Assembly: GCA_036571765.1 (NCBI GenBank)
Contig: BROE01000009.1
Coordinates: forward strand, 7,100,426 to 7,164,425
From: Plecoglossus altivelis
Taxonomy: Eukaryota; Chordata; Actinopteri; Osmeriformes; Plecoglossidae
Length of the DNA: 64,000 nt
Direction: 5' to 3'
Both the position numbers and the translations under genes were made by a program. Positions 33,601-46,600 of this stretch are shown here, one piece after another. Numbering within the stretch: the stretch's first letter is position 1; every line of letters starts with the position of its first letter. Below the pieces are notes generated by a model that made no database searches, was not told the DNA's origin, and was given only the letters and a program-made list of their open reading frames with translations.

Positions 33601-36600
33601 TCTTTCCCTCTTCCTCTCTCCTGTTCTCTTTCTTCCCTTCTTCTTCTCTCCCCCCACTCTCTCCTGCTCTCTCCCACTCTCCTTTGCGCTCTCTCGCTCG
33701 CCAGCTTTCTCTCTTTCCACTCTCCCTCTCAATCACTTTTTTCCCTCTGTTTATTTCTCTGTCGTCCTGTATTTAATGAAAGATCCTCTCTGCCACAGTG
33801 GATTTGTGTTGTGTTGTACTTTTCAACTCCCAGATGACAGGATGCATTAGCAAGAAGGGGGAGAAGGAGGGGTGTGGGGATAGGGAGGGTGATGTGGAGT
33901 AAGGGGGGAAGAGCGAGAGAGAAAAATACACACACACAAACATTACCGTTGCTCTTATCGATTTGGGAATGTGTCCAGAGCTCAGTGGACCCTTAAATGA
34001 TTATTGGGGAACACTTCTTCTTCTTATGATGGAGATCTGTATCCATCTGTATTGGCTTGTAGCATTCCTCTTTGTTCCTCTGAGTGTTTACCCTCTTTCC
34101 TACCTCACTTGCTTACGTCTTTATCATTCCGTCCAGCTGGTTGCTATGGCTGTTTATTCTCCTCCTGTCTGGTTCGTGCCCAGTCTAAGTCACTCGGACA
34201 CCACGCTGTCCAACTGTTATTGTCTCTGTCAGTACACACTCTAACATGGCTACTGTCCACATGCCTCTGTTGACCCCTGCTCTGTGCTCCAATGATGGTG
34301 GTAGTCTACACAACACTATCCTGATATATGTTAGCTCTGCCCTTGGCCAATCAGGTCCATGGTTCTGCTATCGATCAGCAAGATGTGGAGTTTTGCTTAT
34401 AGCTAGCCTGTTTAGTTTCTTTTAAAACTCAACCGGTTAGTTCTGGTGCTCAGTTATCAACCTATCAAGTCTAGAGTTGTTGACACCTGCCCACCTGTCT
34501 GATACTCCACTAGTTAGGTCTAGGCCCTTGACCAGTAAATGTCTGGAGTTCTGCCATTGACCAATTATGACCAAGTTAAGTTCTGCTTAAGGCAGTCAGG
34601 GCTAGACTTATATCGGCCAGTCATGTCTAGAGTTGTTGTCGGTTAGATCCAAAGCCCAGCTTATCAAATCTGAAGCTCCTCCCTCAATTAGTCAGGCCTA
34701 CAGTTCTGCCTTCGGCATTTCCTGTCTGGTGTTCTGCCCTTGGCAAGTCAAGTGTAGAGTCCTTCCCCCAATTCATCGGTTCTTGAGTTCTGCCGTCAGC
34801 CTGTGGGTTCTAGTGTTTATCCTCGAGGCTTGCGTGCCCGCAGGTAGCCCTGCCAGTCCTGACTCAGGCAGGCTGGTGCTGGGGCAGGCAAGCCCTCGCA
34901 TAGCAAGGGCTGACTGTCGGAAAAGGGGATGGCTGTGTACAGGGAAAATCCATCAGCATGAATTAGTCATGGGGCTGTCGCTGGAGTCAACGAGCAAGGA
35001 AGGAGAGATCAGTGAGTGGGAGCATGTGAAACAGAGGAGTGTTTAGCAAGACTTGTACTGGCGAAGAGCGGTGTGAGAGAGAGACATAGAGAGAGTTGAA
35101 GGGAGAGAAAAAGAGAGAGACACAGAAACCAAGCCCAGCGGAACACAGGGTTTGTTACATATTTAACATGCATGAATATTCACTAGAGTAGTCATTACAT
35201 TTACATTTTATTCATTTAGCAGATGTTAAATGAATGGTTTTATTCAAAGCGACACTCAAATAGCGCTCAGCGAAAGTAGGAAGGATCAGAAGAGCAGAGC
35301 TTCAAAAATATTTAAGCAGTTAAAGTCAATATGAAAATAAATAAATGTAATAATAATGATACACAATGGGGAAATTCCACTCCGCATTTAACCCATCCAA
35401 GTGCACACACACACACACACACACACACCAGTGGGCAGCTATTGCTACAGCACCCGGGAAGCAATTGGGAGTTCAGTGCCTTGCTCAAGGGCACCTAAGT
35501 CATGGTATCGAAGGCAGAGAGTGCACTGTTTATTCACAATCCCCACCTTCAATTCCTGCCGGTGCGAGAATCAAACCAGCAACTTGTAACCAGCAGGTTA
35601 CAAGTCCGACTCCCTAACCATTAGGCCACGACTTCGACTTATGTATCTACATCCCTGACTTTGGCTTCACAGTTAGCGCTGTGAGAAGACAGCCATGTTG
35701 AACAACAGTTTGGAAGAGTGAGAGACATGACAGCAGTACTGAGCCACTAGTAGGATGTGTGATGCTTCATAACCACTTAAACACTTTTCAAAACATCATT
35801 CATTTTCAGCTCTCTCTGAGCCATGGCTGGGCCATGTGAAGGCAGCCCTGGATTAACTGCCCCTCCCTCAGGGGCTGCGAGGGGAGGATTGGGGCTTCTC
35901 TGGTCTAACTGTCCCCTCAGGGGCACGGGGAAGGTAGCTGGGCAGATGGACTCCCCACTCCCTCCACCTCCTTCACTCCCTCCGTCCCCCCCGCCATCTA
36001 GTGGTTCCCTGATAGCACCGCTATCAGAACACCTAACTGGCAGAACGTGCAGAAGATAGAAGTGGTGGTGCTATGTTCCACAAAGAACACCCATAGGTAA
36101 TGGAGGAGCAAGGACGGAGAACACGCCACAGAAACTTATGTCTCATAATGTCAACTGTGTGCGTGGCTTGAATGGCATCATTTTTTGATAAGGCCCGGGG
36201 GTTGGTCGGGGGTAGGAGGGTGGGGAGGGGGTGGCTGGTGTGCTGCATGCTTCTATGATTCTTCCCTGAACTACTGAGGAAAGAGAAGACATGGCTATTC
36301 AGTCACGGCAGATTCCTTGACATGTTTAACTGTACAGTACAGTATGTGACTGGCCATGCTGTGTAGACAGCCTGCTTTTTACACGTTGCACAAGGTTGTT
36401 AGTAGAAGTCCTGGCAGTGATCCATCACTTCTACTGAGGCAGGAAGCCTTTGTCTCCACAGACTAGCCTCTTAAAAGCTCGATTTTCCGTGTCTTTTTTT
36501 CTGTCTCTTTCTATTTCTCTTTATTTGGTCCACCTCATCTGGTCCTGCCTGATCTCCTTCTCTCTCCATCCATCTCTGGTTTACCCCTGGATCTCCTTGA

Positions 36601-39600
36601 GTCTCTTGTTTTCCCTCTCCCCCACTTTCTCTCTGTATCTCTCTGTCTTTCCCACCCTCTCTCTCCTTGGCTGTTCTCTACAGCCTCCGGCTCTAAATCA
36701 TTTATAAACTAGTCATTAAGGATGCAGTCTTTTGCACTCTTGTATTTAGGAATCAAGGATTACCATGGTACAGCCACAAAGGGGAATGCACACACACACA
36801 CATACACACACAAGTTGCAAGGCACACACAAACAATACAGTACCCACATAACTGGTAGTCTACTGTACATTGAGTCCCTCCCCCAACAGCATATGGAGGA
36901 GTCTAATCCACTTAGCTTGTTGCTGAGTAGACGGGACGTTTGATGTTGTAAGTAGATGTGTGGAAAGGTTTGGAGTCGTGAGATGTTTGGAGATGTGAGG
37001 AGGTTTGTATAGGTACTTGGAGATGGAAGAGATGTGAGGATGTGTGGAGGTGTTTGGAGATGAGAAGATGCTTTTAGATGTTTGGAGGTGCGTGAGGATG
37101 TTTGAAGATATTTGCAGATGTGATGATATGTGTGGAACTTTGAGATGTTTGTAAATGTGGAGAGGTGCCTTTTTTCTGAGATTAGATTATTATTATTTTC
37201 AAATATTTCATACTACTAATTATGAAACCCCCCACCCACACACACACACACACACAGACACATACACTCAAAGTCACTCAGCATAGATAATGTAATGAAA
37301 ATCAAACTTTCAAAAGGACTAAGAGGGATGCATGAAAGGAAAATAGATACTGTTCGTGAGATTGATAATATCCATTGTTTGGTTGTGTATGTGTATAACT
37401 GTGTGTGTCTGCGTGTTCCTCTCCTAGATGAGCGGGAAGCAGTCCAGAAGAAGACCTTCACTAAGTGGGTGAACTCAATTCTCTCCAGGGTCAGCTGTCG
37501 CATCTCTGACCTGTACTTGGACCTGAGGGATGGACGCATGCTCATCAAACTGCTGGAGGTCCTGTCAGGGGAGCGTCTGGTACGTGTGTATGTGTGTGTA
37601 TGTGTGTGTGGGTGTATGTGTATGGAATTACTCCAAACCAACTCCGTTCCTCTCTTTCTCTCTTCCTATTGCCCCCCTCTTCTCTCTATCCCTTCAACTC
37701 CATATCTTTCCATGACTCCATCTCTCCACCGATCAAATCCCTCTCTCCATCCCTTCCTTCAGCCCAAGCCTACGAAGGGTCGAATGAGGATCCACTGTCT
37801 GGAGAACGTGGACAAGGCCCTGCAGTTCCTCAAAGAGCAACGGGTCCACCTGGAGAACATGGGCTCCCATGACATCGTTGATGGCAACCACCGCCTCATC
37901 CTGGGTCTCATCTGGACCATCATCCTCCGCTTCCAGGTGAACAAGCCCACAGCCACGGAAACGTCTTCTGGGGCCTGTCGTCTTTACTAACGGTTCCAGC
38001 TACATCACAAACCTGTCAATTTGATTATTTCATTTCTTGTTGTAAAGGGGGGAAATTTATGCATTTATTTTTAACATGACAGCTTTAGTTATTTTTAGGA
38101 TTTGCCGTTCAAACAATATGGCCTGCTGCATTATTCAATCTTTCAAAACGAAGAGAAAAGAGGGGGGAGTTGACTCGACCCCTGTCTGCATCCCACCGCT
38201 CAGAACAAACCAAGGGGAACCAAAGCTGGGCTATATTTAGCGCCTCCTCAGGGCCTGTCTCACTGAAAATCACTGCTCCAATTACTGAGCCACTGTGTGG
38301 GAAATTCACATCCTCAATATCAGTCTGACCAAGGTCCCAATTAGCAGAACTAATATGCCAGGAAAACGGCTCATGGGGGGGGGGTTAGGGTTAGTTCAAC
38401 AAAGTCTTATTTCATGCTCTGAAATCCTGTTGTGAATCCTAACTGAATTTTGGATGGGGTTTAAAGGGATGCACATGTGGACACTTCAAACAGAACATTC
38501 ACTCAGCATGTATATTTGATTAAGCTAATAGTGGCATCCAAACCAGGAAGGTTTTGTCCTCAAATGTACAGGGCAGTCTAGCATCCTGTGAGTGGTCATA
38601 TAGAACCAAAACTAACTACACTGTTACTATAGTACAGTCGAACTAGAGTCTAAAAAGGGTTCAGTATGTTCTTGTAGTCTGTAGTCTACCTACAGTACAG
38701 TATCTAACTACAATGTACATGATATGACTGTAACTTCGCTCCAGTCTCTAACTGGAGAGACCTCAAAGTCTAACCTCAGACTCTAATGTCTGTGTTATTG
38801 ACAGATTCAAGACATCGTAGTGGAGACGGGTCAGGCAGACAGGAAGGAGACCCGCTCAGCGAAGGATGCCCTGCTGCTCTGGTGCCAGATGAAGACTGCC
38901 GGGTGAGACCACCAGATGACCAGGGTCATCATGACCAGCGCTTATTATCAGAAAAGATCCGGGTTGATTACTTGGCAATAGTTAAGGTGCATCGGACTTG
39001 TGTTATACTTACGGGGACTAATCTGTGGGTTTCATCACCGTTGATGAGAGACTTCAAGTGACCCTAAAGTATGGAAGCAGTGTACTTACTGTAAAGCCAG
39101 TAGTCAACCCAGGTCTGTTTTCGGCGGGGCAAAGTTTGTGGTTTGGGGTCCTCGACTTAGACCGATGTTCGTTGTGCAGAATCGATTTGGATGAGGAGAT
39201 GGAATATTTAGTGAGTGTGGTCACTGACTGTCTCCGTTTCCTTTGGCAGCTACCCCAACGTCAACATCACAAACTTCACCACCAGTTGGAAGGACGGCAT
39301 GGCTTTCAACGCTCTCATACACAAACACCGGTGAGGAGGTGCTCTCCGCCAACACTCTCCTGTTCTGCAGGCTCTTAGTTTTGAATGTAAATACTCACAC
39401 TCTCTGTGGTTGTCGTTTATCTCACACAAACTCGCTCTCTCTCTGTCCTTCACTTCTGTCTCTTTCTTCATCCCTCTCCCTCTCTCTCTCTTTTAGGCCA
39501 GATCTGGTAGACTATAACAGATTGAAAAGGTCCAACCCCACCCACAACCTGCAGAATGCCTTCAACGTAGCAGAGCAGAAGCTTGGTGTGACCAAATTGT

Positions 39601-40611
39601 TAGACCCAGAAGGCAAGTGTCGTTCCTGGCCAGGACCGGCCGTGTGTGAGCTGGAAGTCTGTTGGGGCAGAGACCCTCAGGGATCTGTGAGTGTGATACA
39701 GCAGAACGTTCCTCTCTGACTGGTGCTCCCTTTGCAGATGTGTTCACGGAGAACCCCGACGAGAAGTCCATCATCACATACGTCGTGGCGTTCTACCACT
39801 ACTTCTCCAAGATGAAAGCACTGGCTGTGGAGGGAAAAAGAGTTGGCAAGGTGAGGTTGTGAGGGCACCAAGTTTGTGTGATTGTGTGTGGGTGTATGTG
39901 TGCATGTGTTTCTTTGTCTCTACGTCCATGTTTGTGTGTCTTGTGTGATGGTATTTCTATTCCACCTCTCCAATTTCCTGTGTTACAGGTGCTCGACCAT
40001 GCCATTGAAACAAAGAAAATGATTGACAAGTACGAGAGCCTATCATCTGAGCTGCTGACCTGGATTGAGCAGACCATTATAGTTCTGAACAACCGTAAAC
40101 TGGCCAACTCTCTGAGTGGGGTTCAACAACAGCTGCAGGCTTTCAACTCCTACCGCACCGTTGAAAAACCACCAAAGTGAGAGAAAAGAAACACACTACC
40201 CTTCCATCAACACAGCCTCAGTCTCCTCTCAGTATGCATAGCTCAGGGTATCCATGCCAGGTCTTTATATAGTGTTTGAGCTGTTGTTTTCTGTTCCAGG
40301 TTCCAGGAGAAAGGTACCCTGGAGGTTCTGCTTTTCACCATCCAGAGCCGCATGAGGGCCAACAACCAGAGAGTGTACACCCCCAAGGAGGGCGCTCTGG
40401 TCTCCGACATCAACAGGGTCAGAGCCCCCCTTCCCGAGCACATACACGCACACATGCTCATACACTTGCCCATATATATACGATACACCTGTATAGACAC
40501 ATATAAACACAGACTCTCACCAACTCATATATACAAACATATACAAACACACAGACACGCACATATATGCCATACATCAATATACACATATTATTTACAA
40601 ATGTACTGTAA

Positions 40612-40650
<39 letters not shown>

Positions 40651-43600
40651 CAAGCTGCATATATATATATAGATGTGTGTGACATACAAACTGACACACC
40701 TATACATACCCCCACATACACCCTCACATGCACCCACCCATGCACAGCCACATCCATGGCCAACCCTGTGATGCTGTGATGTATTAGGCTTGGGAACGGC
40801 TGGAGCAGGCGGAGCACGAGAGAGAGCGCATCCTGAGAGAAGAGCTCATCAGGCAGGAGAAGCTGGAGCAGATGGCCCGCCGCTTCGACAGGAAGGCTGC
40901 CATGAGAGAGACCTGGCTGCTGGAGAACCAGAGACTGGTGGCACAGGTAGACACCTGGGTAGACACCTGCCTTACTGGGAAAACAGCTTGTTCTAAGTCC
41001 GAGGAACAGATTTTCGGTTCCATCCTGAAAAAATGGCTTCTTTCAGCCCTTAAGAAGCAAAAGAGTTTTTGTGTATTGCTTGTCATATTATCGACATCAT
41101 CAGGACATCACAGATGTATGGAAATCTGTGTGGCACTTTTACCATGAATACGTTTCATCACAGTTCTTAAAATACATTTCAAACTTCATCCATTTAGCAG
41201 AGGTTTTCATCCAAAGTGACACCCAAATAGCACATAGACTGTACAAAATATGAGACAATGAGGGCAAAAAGTGCACAGCTCTAACAATATTTTAGTGCTT
41301 ACATCCCAGGAACATTCTGTATAGAACCAAACAGTAAAGTGCCGACATTGCCTCGTCCTAACAGTCTCCTCCTACCTTCCGTCCTCTCAGGATAACTTTG
41401 GCTATGACCTGCCGGCGGTGGAAGCGGCCAAGAAGAAGCACGATGCCATCGAGACGGACATCGCCGCCTACGCGGAGCGAGTGCAGGCCATGGTTGCCAT
41501 CTCCAAGGAGCTGGAGTCGGAGCGCTACCACGACGCCAAGCGCATCGACGTACGCAAGGACAACATACTGCGCCTGTGGGACTACCTGCAGGAGCTGTTG
41601 AAGGCCCGCAGGGGGCGCCTGGACAAGAACCTGACCCTGCAGAGGATCTTCCAGGAGATGTTGTACATCATCACCTGGATGGACGACATGAAGGTACTTG
41701 TTCTGGTGAATGTGGCCTGTCATGCAGGAAATTCAACGTTTCAACATTGAATCTGATCTAAATGTCTGACCACAAGTACAACCTTAAAGCTAGCCCCCCT
41801 CTTATTCTGTGTCCTAGATCCACACAGCCTTAACCCATTTAACCTAAAACCATAAATCAAAGTCAGACAGCCAAACACTGTCTCGTTTATAATTCCAATA
41901 AAAAACATTTTACAACTGAATTTGTAGTTTCTTTCCTCTTCCATGTTCCTCTAACCTCTCCCCACGGTACAGGCTCGTCTGTTGTCTCCGGACTTCGGGA
42001 AGCACCTGTTGGAGGTGGAGGACCTGCTCCAGAAGCATGCTCTGGTGGAGGCCGACATCGCCGTGCAGGCTGAGAGAGTGCAGAGCGCCAATACTGCCGC
42101 CCTCAAGTTCGCCAATGGAGACAGTAAGCTCAACCCATCTGCATGAGCGCCCTGAATGTAGAGTCTGAATAATACTACACATGTTTTTGTGTTTTTTTTC
42201 AGTGGAGAAAACAATATGCCAACAATTATGTTTAATGTAATTGACCTGTCTGATTGTAAGAGTACAACTGTCCCCAGCTTGGCCCCCCAGTCCTAGAACC
42301 TCCCCTGTCTGTCTCACCATTGCACAACTCCAAAAAACACAAATCTAAACAATCTATTCCATTTGTGCAGCTTCCATTTTGATGTTTTATGCTTCTCTCT
42401 TCTTCTGCCAGGCTACAAGCCGTGCGACCCTCAGGTCATCCGGGACCGTGTGCAACACCTGGACCTGTGTTACCAGGAGCTGTGTGCCCTGGCCGCCCAG
42501 CGCAAGGCCCGTCTGGAGCAATCCAGGCGCTTCTGGAACTTCCTGTGGGAGATGGCTGAGCTGGAGAGCTGGATCAAGGAGAAGGAGAACATTTTTTCCT
42601 CCCTAGATTATGGGAAGGACCTGACCAGCGTCCTGGTGCTCCAGAGCAAGCACAGTGCCTTCGAGGACGAGCTAGGGGCCAGAAGGGCGCACCTGCAGCA
42701 GGTGCTAGACGAGGGAGAGAAGATGATCCAGGCCAAGCACTTCGGCACCCCCAAGGTCCAGGAGCGCATGGAGGACGTGCGGAGGCAGTGGCAGCAGCTG
42801 GAGGAGCTGGCTGCCTTCCGGAAGCAGAACCTCCAGGACACCCAGCGCTTCTTCCAGTTCCAAGGGGACGCTGACGACCTGAAGGCCTGGCTGCTGGAGG
42901 CCAAGAGGCAGATGATCAGCGAGGATGTGGGCCATGACGAGTACACCACCCAGAGACTGCTCAAGAGGCACCGCAACCTGAGCGACGAGGCCGCCAAGAA
43001 TGCTGCCACCATCGACGGCCTCTCCAAGCAGGCGGCAGCGCTGCCCGAGGAGCTGCGCAACACGCCAGACATCCAGAGACGCCTGAAGGACATCAGGGAC
43101 CTGTACATGGAGCTGATGTCCCTGTGCGACCTGAGGCAGAAGAAGCTGGATGATACCATGGCCCTCTACACCATCTTCAGTGAGACGGACGCCTGCGAGC
43201 TGTGGATGGGCCAGAAGGAGACTTGGCTGGTGGGCCTGGATGTGCCGGAGAAGCTGGAGGATTTGGAGGTGGTTCAGAATAGGTAAAAATCACTGAAGCA
43301 GTTGGTTGATGATGGATTGATGAGTATATAGGTGTATTTATGCATGCATGTATGTTCTTTTAATTGGATTTGAATGCATATGATCATTTTTGTCCCTCTC
43401 AGGTTGGGTATTCTAGCTCAAGATATGGCGAATGTTCAGTTGCGGGTCGACAATGTCAACAAAGCTGTCAAACAGCTTGAGGACACCAGACACCCCCGCA
43501 CCAAGGAGGTAAAGGAGTGTCAGCTGCGCCTGAACAAGAGGTGAGTCTAGTTCTCTCCTCAGGGATTCCAGCTCAGCGAGCGCTAAAAGAATATTAAGAT

Positions 43601-46600
43601 GAACCATGACTAATGAGCTGGAGGGGCGTGGATACTAAAGCCTCCTTTGCTCATCCCCAGGTGGGAGGCCTTTAAGGCCATGGTGGAGGATAAAAAGAGA
43701 AGAGTCGACTCAGCCGTCAGCCTACGCAACTATGGCCTGGACTGTGATGAGACAGAGGCCTGGATCAAGGACAAGACGCGGGTCATTGAGTCGACGCAGG
43801 ACCTGGGGAACGACCTGGCGGCCGTCATGACCATCCAGAGGAAACTGTTCGGTATGGAGAGGGACCTGGCCGCCATCGACACCAAACTGACCTTCTTGAG
43901 GCGCGAGGCGGAGCAGCTGGCTCGCGACCACCCCGACCACGCGGATGACATCAAGGCGAGGTGCGCGGCGCTGGAGGATGCCTGGGACACACTGCGGAGG
44001 ACAATGAAGGGGCGCGAGGAGTCACTAGGGGAGGTGAGCAAGCTGCAGACCTTCCTCCAGGACATGGACGACTTCCAGTCCTGGCTCTTCAAGACCCAGA
44101 AGGCTGTGGCGTCTGAGGACATACCCACCTCACTCCCTGAGGCAGAGCAGCTGCTCAGCCTGCACGACGCCGTGCGCGAGGACATGAGCAACCACGAGGA
44201 GGACTACCACAAGGTGAGGGACACCGGTCTGCAGGTGACCCAGGGCCAGGAGGACGACCCCCAGTACCAGCAGCTAGCCCAAAGGCTGAAAGGCTTGGAC
44301 AGGGGCTGGGAAGAGCTTCACAAGATGTGGGACAGCCGCAAGAACTTCCTGGACCAGGGCCTTGGATTCCAGCAGTTCATGAGGGATGCCAAGGCCACAG
44401 ATACCATCCTCAACAACCAGGTAAACTCATGCAAGCTGAATGTTACTTTGTCAGGTGACTTCAGTCGCCTGTGCACGATTTCAGTTACCATACAGGAAAT
44501 GAACTCATTGTTTATTTAATGCCGTATGTTGAACGTGCGTATGTGTTTTTGTGTGTGTCAGGAGTACACCTTGGCTCACATCGACAAGCCGGACACTCTG
44601 GATGGAGCAGAGCAGGCCCTGAAGAAGCATGAGGACTTTGTCATCACCATGGATGCCAATGAAGAGAAGATCTCCAGCACCCTGGAGGGGGGACAGAGGC
44701 TATTGGACAGTGGGAACCTATACTCAGGGAGGGTCAAGGACAAAATGGAGTCCATCAAAGACAGGTGAGTCCCGTCTCATTTTGAAAATATTTCCGTCAA
44801 TTACTGGATGTTTCACGTAGACCTGCACACATCCAGTAGCATAAAACACCAAGAATGTCTTATTTTCTGTGAGAACGCCATTTGAATTTCTGTACTGTTC
44901 ATGGAATTTCTCGGCCTGTTCCATTGACCTAAATGTCCTGGGCAGTACTAGTGGGAGTCGATCACAGGGTGTAGTTTTCTCCTCATCAACTCAGCCCTCT
45001 GAAACCCTCCCCACACACACTCACACAATGACGGGCGCCTGCCCTGATGATGGGTATTGATTGCTGGGTGGAAGTGCTCAGAGTGGTGGAGTAGTGCTCA
45101 GGAGAGCTGCGCGTGTCTGGTAACTTTATAAGCTCTGGCATGTGGAGCTGTGCATATCAGATCCTGTGCTGTGTTTATCTGGGAAAGGGAAACCTCACGC
45201 CAAGGGCTCTTTAAAGCGATGCTATCGTTGGGAGGTTTAGTGTGTTGATGTTTCTGTGTGTGCGTCTGACTTGCAGGTCTGACGCCAACCGAAGGAGAGC
45301 CCAGGAAGTCTCAGAGAAACTCAGAGACAACCGAGATCTCCAGCACTTCCTGCAGAACACTCAGGATGTAAGTTGTTCCCCGCCATCAAGTTGCACCTTC
45401 TTTGCAGAGTTTTATTCCAGAGTTTTAACAGTGTTGTCTTCCTCTGTGTTCCAGTTGACTCTGTGGATTAACGAGAAGATGCTGACCGCTCAGGACACAT
45501 CGTATGACGAGGCCAGGAACCTCCACAGCAAGTGGCAGAAGCACCAGGCCTTCATGGCTGAGCTGGCCTCCAACAAGGACTGGCTCAACAACATAGACCA
45601 GGTAATGTGCTTTCATCCAAATGTAGGAAATTGAACCTGGGACCTTCAGATTTTCAGTCAGATGCTATACCACTTTGCCAAACCATTCTAAGGCTGTCAC
45701 ATAGGTCCTGTCGGGACCCCAATAGCTAGGGCACATGTGGCTGAGTTACATACACATCTCCACAGAGTGAGTGCTATCCCAGTCCAATGTCAGCCCTTGT
45801 GTCTTCATCCCGTCTCGCTCCCATGACCAGGAGGGCCAAGAGCTAATGGAGTCCAAGCTCGAATTTGAGCCCATTGTGAGGCAGCGTCTGGAGACGCTGC
45901 ACCAGCTGTGGGACCAGCTGGAGTCCACCACCCAGGAGAAGGCCCGGCTGCTGTTTGATGCCAACCGCTCGGAGCTGTTCGACCAGAGCCTGGCGGACAT
46001 GAAGAAGTGGCTGGCAGAGCAGCAGCAGCAGCTCCGCGGTGATGACGACGTCAAAGACCTGACCAGCGCCAACATCCTGCTCAAGAAGCACCAGGTCAGA
46101 GTGTGTGTGTGTCTGTGTGTGCGTGCGCGCACTATAATCGAACAGGCAAGCTGCTGCTGTCCCACCATTCAAACTGACAAAATGGATCTGGTTTTAACCC
46201 AATCTGCCTCGCCCACCCTTACCCCTGACCTTCTGACCTTTGCCTTCCAGATGACGGAGAACCAGGTGCGTGAGCGGGCGCGGGAGCTGGAGGACCTCCA
46301 GCAGGCTGTGCAGAAGCACGCTGGCCAGAGGGAGGACCAGCCTGAAATGGAGGCAGAGCAGCAGGCCGTGCAGCGAGAGTTCCAGCAGCTGCTGCCCCCC
46401 CTGGCCCAGCGCAAGGGTCAACTGGAGGCTGCCAAGGCCGTGCACCAGTTCTACAGAGACCTGGCAGATGAGATAGTGAGGAGGACTTGTCAACTGTCAG
46501 ACTGTGCCATCTTGTTTACCTTTCGTACAATCATCACCATGTTCCTCTCTCATGTTACTTTTTTCTGCCATCTTCCCCTCTCTCTCTGTTTCCATCTCTC

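Larger units (their letters stand above)
29897..37427 (+). other. sptb intron 1 (7.5 kb), host of the alternative first exon
   Basis: Between the canonical first exon and the first CH exon. Holds the donor minisatellite, a GA-rich polypurine tract (30625-31315), the alternative exon and its promoter, a G-rich segment (32690-33040), a CT-rich tract (33515-33745), a 28-bp array (34326-34835), a SINE (35193-35637) and a GATGTTTGGAG-like purine repeat (about 36950-37165). No other exon was recognised. Confidence 0.7.

Noticed and set aside
42608..43159. Long antisense open frames opposite spectrin and stard9 exons
   Set aside because: They mirror the codon bias of real exons on the plus strand and have no independent family similarity or splice structure.
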